Shown: piece by piece, positions 59,260 through 64,000 of the stretch | Layout: every line of letters starts with the position of its first letter | Position numbering within the stretch: the first letter of the stretch is position 1 | Origin: JAEZJZ01 sp050949055 | Lineage (GTDB): Bacteria; Bacillota; UBA994; UBA5500 | Reading direction: 5' to 3' | Assembly: GCA_050949055.1 (NCBI GenBank) | Contig: JBMNFA010000001.1 | Span: 248,001-312,000, forward strand | DNA: 64,000 nucleotides | Made by a program: the position numbers and the translations under genes | The notes under the pieces: model-generated | Databases searched by the model: none | What the model was told of the DNA's origin: nothing | What the model saw: only the letters and a program-made list of their open reading frames with translations

Positions 59260-60342
59260 CTAGATGAAGCTGAGGCTGCTGATGCGCTCGATGTTTCGAC
59301 AGACAGCCAGCAGCAGATCCAAAGCGTGCATGGCGTCATTCAGGTCCAACATCTCCACCGGAGAATGGGAGTAACGGCGGGGAATGGTCAGGGCTGCAGC
59401 GAAGATGCCGTCCTGCACCAGATGCATGGCGGTGGCGTCGGTGTTGCCGCCGCTGAACACGGCTAGCTGATGGGGTACACCGGCTTCCTCGGCCACATCC
59501 ACGATGAACTTCTTCACCGCCGGATTGAGCAGGAAACCCTTGCCGCCGGTGCCGCCGCTCAGCACCTGGATGGCCGGACCATGTCCGATCAGTATCGGCA
59601 GCTCCTTGTTGGTGTTAATGTCCGGTGTATCGCCGGCGGGAACTGTATCCAGGGCGATAGCTAAATCCGGATTGAGGCGATGGGCGGCGACGGTTGCGCC
59701 CCGCAGGCCCACCTCTTCCTGCACGGTGATCACGCCGTAGACGTCTCCCGCTAGGTCCATGTCCTGCAGCTGCTCAAACAGCTTCACCATCAGCGCGCAG
59801 CCGATGCGGTCGTCCACAGCCTTGCCAAAGACACGGTCCGGGTTGCCGCCCATGGCAGACAAGGGAGCGACATAAACGATCGGATCGCCCACACGGATTC
59901 CCATAGCCCGTACTTCCTCGGCGGAGTTGACGCCCAGGTCGACATACAGGTTGTTGGAGCTGACCACCCGGGTGCGCTCCTCAGGCGTCTGCATGTGCCC
60001 GGCCTTGACGCCGATCACGCCCACATGGCCATTGACCATCACCTGCCGGCCGAGCAACAACGGATCCAGAGTGCCGCCCACCTTTTGGAAGCGCAGATAG
60101 CCATCCTTCTCGATACTCTTGACCATGGCACCGATCTCATCGGAATGGGCGGTGATCATCAGTCGAGGACCAGGCTTGCTGCCCTTTTTCAGTGCAAAGA
60201 TGTTGCCGAAGCGGTCCACCTCCACTGAATCGGCCAGCGGAGTGAGCAGTTCCACCAGCCTCTTGACCACCAAGGTCTCCTGTCCAGAGATGCCGGGAAT
60301 GGCAGTCAATTCTGCTAACAGCGTCTTCACTTCATTCTTCAA
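59260..60342 (-). CDS. M42 family glutamyl/leucyl aminopeptidase
   Basis: 360 residues from the TTG at 60342, eight bases after GGGAGG; an ATG at 60369 lacks an SD. All metal and catalytic residues of the M42 family are visible: TAHSDEIG (His), GKAVDDRIG (bridging Asp), VQEEVGLRGA (Glu-Glu), ALDTVPAGD (Asp), and RYSHSPVEM (His). These cytosolic enzymes form tetrahedral dodecamers that trim peptides. A 550-residue open frame that extends upstream is an overlap with the AbrB gene and not a fusion. Confidence 0.92.
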   Translation of the reverse strand: MKNEVKTLLAELTAIPGISGQETLVVKRLVELLTPLADSVEVDRFGNIFALKKGSKPGPRLMITAHSDEIGAMVKSIEKDGYLRFQKVGGTLDPLLLGRQVMVNGHVGVIGVKAGHMQTPEERTRVVSSNNLYVDLGVNSAEEVRAMGIRVGDPIVYVAPLSAMGGNPDRVFGKAVDDRIGCALMVKLFEQLQDMDLAGDVYGVITVQEEVGLRGATVAAHRLNPDLAIALDTVPAGDTPDINTNKELPILIGHGPAIQVLSGGTGGKGFLLNPAVKKFIVDVAEEAGVPHQLAVFSGGNTDATAMHLVQDGIFAAALTIPRRYSHSPVEMLDLNDAMHALDLLLAVCRNIERISSLSFI

Positions 60343-60365
60343 CGTTTCATCCTCCCTCTTGATAC

Positions 60366-60857
60366 TCATCGTCTTAGCACGAACCGCAACACCAGCGGCA
60401 TGATGGAGACAATCGAGATCATCCTCAGCAGCTGCAACAGGGCCACCGTCGGCGTGTTTGCGCCGAAGCTCATGGAGGTGAGCGTCATCTCCGTCATGCC
60501 GCCGGGACTGCTGCTGAAGAGGGCGGTGGGCAGATCCATGCCAGTCACCCGATGCAGGATATACCCAGCGACCAGGCTGAGGCCGATCATCACTACCACC
60601 AGCACGACGGCTGGCAACAGCATGTTGCGCAACGCAGCCACTGTCTCCCGGTTGATGCTCAGCCCCAGAATTCCCCCCACCACCATCTGGGCAGCTGTGC
60701 GGAAGTTGGGAGGGATCTGCCCGACGTAGCCGAAAGCCAGATTGGCAACAGACACCGCTACCATCGCACCTAGCAGAGCACCGGCCGGCAGTTTCAGCCT
60801 GAGGCCGATCAATCCGCCTGCTACCGCCAGCATCAGGGTGAATATGATTTTTTCCAC
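60366..60857 (-). CDS. Half-size AbrB family membrane protein (AbrB duplication domain)
   Basis: 163 residues from the GTG at 60857, after AAAGGAGGG. About five membrane segments and one copy of the AbrB (PF05145) repeat: GGLIGLRLKLPAGALLGAMVAV and FSSSPGGMTEMTLTSMSFGAN. Ordinary members are about 350 residues with two such units; this has one and may dimerise. The family is often mislabelled ammonia monooxygenase or AbrB regulator; it is a membrane protein of unknown transport function. It lies 23 bases upstream of the M42 gene. Confidence 0.8.
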   Translation of the reverse strand: MEKIIFTLMLAVAGGLIGLRLKLPAGALLGAMVAVSVANLAFGYVGQIPPNFRTAAQMVVGGILGLSINRETVAALRNMLLPAVVLVVVMIGLSLVAGYILHRVTGMDLPTALFSSSPGGMTEMTLTSMSFGANTPTVALLQLLRMISIVSIMPLVLRFVLRR

Positions 60858-61011
60858 CTGCGGTGCCCTCCTTTCTGTCGTCTTCACTAAACTCGCATCC
60901 GGCATACGGCACCTCCCACCTGTCTCCCTTAAGAAGTAATCACTTTGTGCATTAGGCAAATTCGCCTATCGAAACATATTTTCCTGCTTGCAGCATCACA
61001 AAAAACCTGCC

Positions 61012-61069
61012 GGACATGGGGACGGTTCTGCTGTCCGGCGTGCCGGACAGCAGAACCGTCCCCATGTCC
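61012..61069. repeat. 58-base near-perfect palindrome
   Basis: 28-base arms (GGACATGGGGACGG... and its exact complement) with a 2-base loop GT. The GGGGACGGTTCT core is similar to dispersed palindromes of many Bacillota and Deltaproteobacteria. It lies between the AbrB gene and the group II intron. Confidence 0.85.
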
Positions 61070-61095
61070 ACCGCCGCCAAAAACCCACCTGCTAA

Positions 61096-61740
61096 GTAGG
61101 AGGGGGCGACTAACCCCCGTCCTCTCACACCACCGTGCGTACCGTTCGGTACACGGCGGTTCGGTTGAACATAAGATGTGCCTATGCCTTGTATTGCCTA
61201 TCCATCTTCACTAAGCGTTCTCACTGTTTGTCGTCGATTTCCAATCTATTTTCAAGTGAGTAACCTCTTTCGAGCAACTGCTATTCTCGTAAGTCAGGTA
61301 AGCAACATCTGTCTTATCTCAACCGTCGAGCCCTTTTCTCCATCTACTTTCATAGACTTCTTCGATACTACGGCTCGAACTGACTTCTGTACGTTCAGCT
61401 TTATCTTTCGATAAAGGTTACTAAGAAGCGAATCTTCTATCGCTATGCATAGCGTGCCGTACAGACCTCCCCAGTTAAGGTGCGTAATCTTTCCCTCCAT
61501 CTATCTGCCACATTTACACAGCATATCTTCGGATAGTTATTGGGCTTCAGTTTGTCTGGCAACCTTACCCGATATACCGTGCCTTATATGTGATTTCTGT
61601 CCGTCAGACCAGAGGTTTGCCATCCGACTTCCTTCAGATTCCACCTCGCGATGGACACCCTTGTCATTGGCTATGTGTTTCCCACTATCAGGGCACACTA
61701 CGGTCTTTCACCGATTAGATTACGCCCATGCTGGGCCAGA
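61096..61740 (-). mobile_element. ORF-less group II intron
   Basis: On the minus strand the sequence shows the conserved 5' part of clostridial group II introns (GGTGTCCATCGCGAGGTGGA, GAAATCACATATAAGG, GGGGAGGTCTGTACGG) and, at its 3' end, a domain V hairpin (about 61129-61160: ACCGCCGTG-TACC-GAAC-GGTA-CG bulge-CACGGTGGT) and domain VI ending in CCTCCTAC. No reverse transcriptase is present; domain IV is short. The 5' end, expected to be GTGCG-like, reads CTGGCCC, so it may be truncated or inactive. It starts immediately after the T-run of the terminator of the 214-residue protein gene. Confidence 0.75.
61129..61160 (-). ncRNA. Group II intron domain V
   Basis: A 32-base hairpin with a two-base CG bulge on the 3' strand and a GAAC tetraloop, the standard catalytic domain V layout. 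The 5' arm contains CGC at the triad position, as in some intron classes. Confidence 0.7.
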
Positions 61741-61764
61741 AAAACCGGGCCTGGCCAGGCCCGG
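61740..61764 (-). terminator. Intrinsic terminator of the 214-residue protein gene
   Basis: CCGGGCCTGG / CCAGGCCCGG, a 20-base perfect palindrome followed by TTTTT on the minus strand, nine bases after the stop codon. The intron begins directly behind it. Confidence 0.85.
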
Positions 61765-61773
61765 AACTTTCAC

Positions 61774-62418
61774 TTAAGGGTTGGTTTCTTCGGGGTCCGA
61801 CTGGGAGTAAAGGCTGACGTAGGAGTAACCCACCGGCTCTTCCCCGGTGGAATCGTAGTAGATCACCCGGTCCAGTTGATGTTCTGCATTGAAGGACATG
61901 ATGTACTGCTCGCCCAAGCCTTTCTCCGCATCCGCAACCCGAATCAGCGAGACATCGTTATATCCGCTGTATGCCTGCTGCGGGGCCAGCTGGAATTCCT
62001 TGTTCTCCAGGGCTGCCTTCAGTCCGGCAATCACCTGGGGTAGGTCCTGATAGAACTCGGGCAACTGATCGGCCGGGTACTCCTCGGCCTCCTCGTCCTC
62101 CAACGACGTAAACTGCCAAGTTTCTGCCCCTTTGACCACGTTATAGCTGGGCCATTCTTCAGCGTTCTCGTAATGGCCAAAGGAGAATTCTGTTACCTGG
62201 GGCCAATCCTGCTCCAGCCAACCGATCCCCCGATTGACGATCATCCTCAGCACCCGGGGGGTTGTCGTTTGGTAGTTCTCCACGTTGAGATTGGGGAAGA
62301 AGTATACAAAGGCCAGGACAATCACGATGACGGCAGTGATAACGGACGCGATGATTAGATCCCAGGCCGGTTTCTTCCCACCTTCACGAGCTCTGCGGCG
62401 CCTCTCTTGTCTATTCAT
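61774..62418 (-). CDS. Membrane-anchored hypothetical protein
   Basis: 214 residues from the ATG at 62418. A basic N-terminus (NRQERRRRAREGGKKPAWD) precedes one membrane segment (LIIASVITAVIVIVLAFVYFF), then an acidic extracytoplasmic domain with many Glu and Tyr (EDEEAEEYPADQLPEFYQD; YSYVSLYSQSDPEETNP). No family recognised. It likely sits outside the membrane attached by its N-terminus. Confidence 0.6.
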   Translation of the reverse strand: MNRQERRRRAREGGKKPAWDLIIASVITAVIVIVLAFVYFFPNLNVENYQTTTPRVLRMIVNRGIGWLEQDWPQVTEFSFGHYENAEEWPSYNVVKGAETWQFTSLEDEEAEEYPADQLPEFYQDLPQVIAGLKAALENKEFQLAPQQAYSGYNDVSLIRVADAEKGLGEQYIMSFNAEHQLDRVIYYDSTGEEPVGYSYVSLYSQSDPEETNP

Positions 62419-62491
62419 AGCTTCCACACTCCTAAACTAGCGTTATTGTACATTGCTGCGCAAGCATCAGTCTGTTGCCCGTAAGCCCCAA

Positions 62492-63019
62492 CTAAAACTC
62501 GATTCCAGGTTGGGCCGGGATCCCCTGGCGCCAATGGTGCTTCACTTCCCGCACTTCACTGACCAGGTTGGCCACCCGCATCACCGCTTCACTGGCACCT
62601 CGCCCGGTGAGCACCAGCGTGACGGAAGCAGGTTTCTCAGACAGCAGTTGCAGCACCAGCTCTTCCCGCACCAGGCCGTAATCGACGGCCACATTCAGCT
62701 CGTCCAAAACCACCAAGTCATACTCTCCTGCAACCACGGCGTTCATCACTCGCTGCATGGTTTCGCTGGCCAGCCGCACGTCCTGCTCATCGGGATTATC
62801 TGCGTTGACAAACTCTTCCCGACCGCTGCGCCAGATTTCCACCTGGGGCAGGAAGCGCCGCAACGCTGCTACCTCGCCCGTAGGCTGACCTTTCATGAAC
62901 TGCACTAGCAGCACCCGCTGGTCATGGCCCAACGCCCGGAGAATCAACCCCATGGCGGCAGTAGTCTTGCCCTTGCCGTCGCCAGTATAGATCATCACTA
63001 GGCCTTGCTGGTCGTTCAT
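62492..63019 (-). CDS. cobO: Cob(I)yrinic acid a,c-diamide adenosyltransferase
   Basis: 175 residues of the CobA/CobO/BtuR family: P-loop YTGDGKGKTTAAMGL at 11-25, VLLVQFMKG, VVLDELNVAVDYGLV and LVLTGRGASEAVMRVANLVSEVREVKHHW. It transfers the adenosyl group from ATP to cob(I)alamin. No cobalamin riboswitch was found upstream. AGGAAGGTGG precedes the ATG. Confidence 0.94.
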   Translation of the reverse strand: MNDQQGLVMIYTGDGKGKTTAAMGLILRALGHDQRVLLVQFMKGQPTGEVAALRRFLPQVEIWRSGREEFVNADNPDEQDVRLASETMQRVMNAVVAGEYDLVVLDELNVAVDYGLVREELVLQLLSEKPASVTLVLTGRGASEAVMRVANLVSEVREVKHHWRQGIPAQPGIEF

Positions 63020-63085
63020 CTATACACTGCACCACCTTCCTCAACAGACTGATCAGTTCGCCGTCGGTCGTAGCTTTTCCTGCTG

Positions 63086-63211
63086 TCAGCCGGCGAAACC
63101 AATAAAGGCCAGGAACGCGCAAGCGGCAGCCACCAGGCTGCCGCCTACAACAATTAGACTGGGATGAATCAGAAAAGGTTCCGGATTGAAGAGACTCTTT
63201 GCTGCGCCCAC
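63086..63211 (-). CDS. Possible 41-residue membrane peptide
   Basis: An ORF from a GTG at 63211 to a TGA at 63086, in the gap between the SpoIIE-type gene and cobO. Product MGAAKSLFNPEPFLIHPSLI followed by a hydrophobic helix VVGGSLVAAACAFLAFIGFAG. The SD is weak. It looks like a small membrane peptide, but no homologue is known to me. Confidence 0.3.
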   Translation of the reverse strand: MGAAKSLFNPEPFLIHPSLIVVGGSLVAAACAFLAFIGFAG

Positions 63212-63230
63212 AATGACACCGAGACTTCAC

Positions 63231-64000
63231 CTAGCAGTAGGACAATTCCACCTGCTTGCCCATCTGCCGCAACTCGTTGCAGATGGCTTCCACCACCTGC
63301 TTTCTGGGCAACACCCGGTCAGCCAAGTCCCGGTGGGCGGCATTTTCGGCACCACCTAACAGGATGCGTACCGCGGTACATTCAAATAGCAGCAGTCTGG
63401 CCAGCCGGGAAGCGCCGTCGCTGCCATCCAGGTGGGCAGCGTTGCGGCCAAAATTGCTCTGGTCCTTGGCCATGCGAATCAACTGCAGTGCCCGGCTGAG
63501 GGTCAGCACCCCTTCGGTGACCAGATCCAACCCGGGCATCTCCGCGGTAGGTGGCACACCCTCTACCGGCTGATCCATGGTGGTGAGCAAAGGACGGCCG
63601 CTGACGCGGCTGACCACCTGGGCGGTGGTCCCCCCGCACACCACCTTCTTGCCTGGTTGGGCCAGCAGATACTCCACAATGCTGGCATCATCCCGGCAGT
63701 CGCTGGGTGGCCCAGCCAACAGCGTCACCTGCTCGCTGCGGCGGATGCGCAGGCCGGCCACGGTGACATCGTCCCCCGGACGACGCAAATAGAGGTTGTC
63801 ACAAACCGCCAGCAGGGTCTGCACCAACTCGGGCAGTTCCGGCGACTGGCTGGCCTGCTTCTCCAGGTAATGGGCCACATGCTCCCATTGCCAACCCAGG
63901 TTGAGGATTCCCCCCTCCCCGGCATGCAGCACGCCGTCCGAAGCCAAGATGAATAGGTCGTTTTCCTCGATGGGGAACCTTGCTTCCGCAATCTCCTTGC
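63231..64000 (-). CDS. SpoIIE-type PP2C phosphatase (C-terminal part, cut by window edge)
   Basis: The frame is open to the right edge (256 codons). ENDLFILASDGVLHAG and PGDDVTVAGLRIR are the last PP2C motifs of SpoIIE-like phosphatases (SDGv and DD.Tv). A further domain of about 170 residues follows the phosphatase motif, starting LLAGPPSDCRDDASIVEYLL, which suggests a larger clostridial SpoIIE-family protein rather than SpoIIE itself. The N-terminus and any membrane part are outside the window. If it acts on SpoIIAA it would link to the spoIIA operon, but that is only inference. Confidence 0.7.
   Translation of the reverse strand, partial: KEIAEARFPIEENDLFILASDGVLHAGEGGILNLGWQWEHVAHYLEKQASQSPELPELVQTLLAVCDNLYLRRPGDDVTVAGLRIRRSEQVTLLAGPPSDCRDDASIVEYLLAQPGKKVVCGGTTAQVVSRVSGRPLLTTMDQPVEGVPPTAEMPGLDLVTEGVLTLSRALQLIRMAKDQSNFGRNAAHLDGSDGASRLARLLLFECTAVRILLGGAENAAHRDLADRVLPRKQVVEAICNELRQMGKQVELSYC

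Noticed and set aside
59260..60912. 550-residue frame suggesting an AbrB-M42 fusion
   Set aside because: The first part is the wrong frame across the AbrB gene; the M42 gene has its own SD and TTG start at 60342.
61294..61500. 68-codon frame inside the group II intron as a remnant maturase
   Set aside because: The translation does not resemble reverse transcriptase or maturase motifs; it lies in intron RNA sequence conserved among group II introns.
62428..64000. Cobalamin riboswitch near cobO
   Set aside because: The 211-base gap upstream of cobO has no B12-box-like sequence and is partly taken by the small ORF.

Overview
The window is a GC-rich chromosomal segment from an endospore-forming, probably anaerobic Bacillota (Clostridia-like). 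Evidence is the dense set of sporulation genes (spoIIA-sigF, spoVAC/AD/AE, spoIIM, spo0A, spoIVB, spoIIIAA-AH, a SpoIIE-type phosphatase, dacF/dacB), a ferredoxin-dependent 2-oxoacid oxidoreductase, acyl kinases, and MEP-pathway isoprenoid genes. I cannot name the species. Almost every gene is on the minus strand; TTG and GTG starts with strong Shine-Dalgarno (SD) sequences are common.

Region 1 (1-21.5 kb, read right to left): nudF with a divergent MciZ-like mini-ORF, spoIIM, dacB, ddl, the proton-translocating transhydrogenase pntAA-pntAB-pntB, a small membrane gene, xerD, deoB, pdp, dacF, spoIIAA-AB-sigF, a small membrane protein plus dodecin, spoVAC-AD-AE, a DHH/CBS/tRNA nucleotidyltransferase, a site-2 protease and the start of scpA. 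This resembles the Bacillus subtilis mciZ-nudF...spoIIM-xerD-deoB-dacF-spoIIA-spoVA order with insertions. The most striking gene is pntB: it encodes three tandem nucleotide-binding dIII domains instead of one.

Region 2 (21.6-28.2 kb): one probable operon from a near-consensus sigma-A promoter, buk-ptb-buk, a P-loop protein and a four-subunit 2-oxoacid:ferredoxin oxidoreductase. It would convert 2-oxoacids (probably branched-chain) to acyl-CoA and then to acid plus ATP.

Region 3 (28.3-48.4 kb): spo0A, spoIVB, recN, nadK, tlyA, dxs, a PAP2-like protein, ispA, xseB-xseA, a TsaD-like paralogue, nusB, a DUF2273-amaP-asp23 set and the spoIIIA operon. This is the usual Clostridia order, without an argR between tlyA and recN.

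Region 4 (48.6-64 kb) is accessory: a 1027-residue fusion of an M16 zinc-peptidase unit to an ABC-2-type membrane domain, a GNAT, a QueG-like iron-sulfur protein, an M81 peptidase, an ATP-grasp-like orphan, a flavin reductase, a HAD phosphatase, an M42 aminopeptidase with a half-size AbrB membrane protein, an ORF-less group II intron sitting directly behind a terminator, cobO and the C-terminal part of a SpoIIE-type phosphatase. Several palindromic or MITE-like repeats lie here.

Candidate sporulation-sigma promoters fit the expected cascade: sigma-H before spoIIAA, sigma-F before dacF, and sigma-E before spoIIIAA and spoIIM. No tRNA, rRNA, CRISPR array or prophage was seen.
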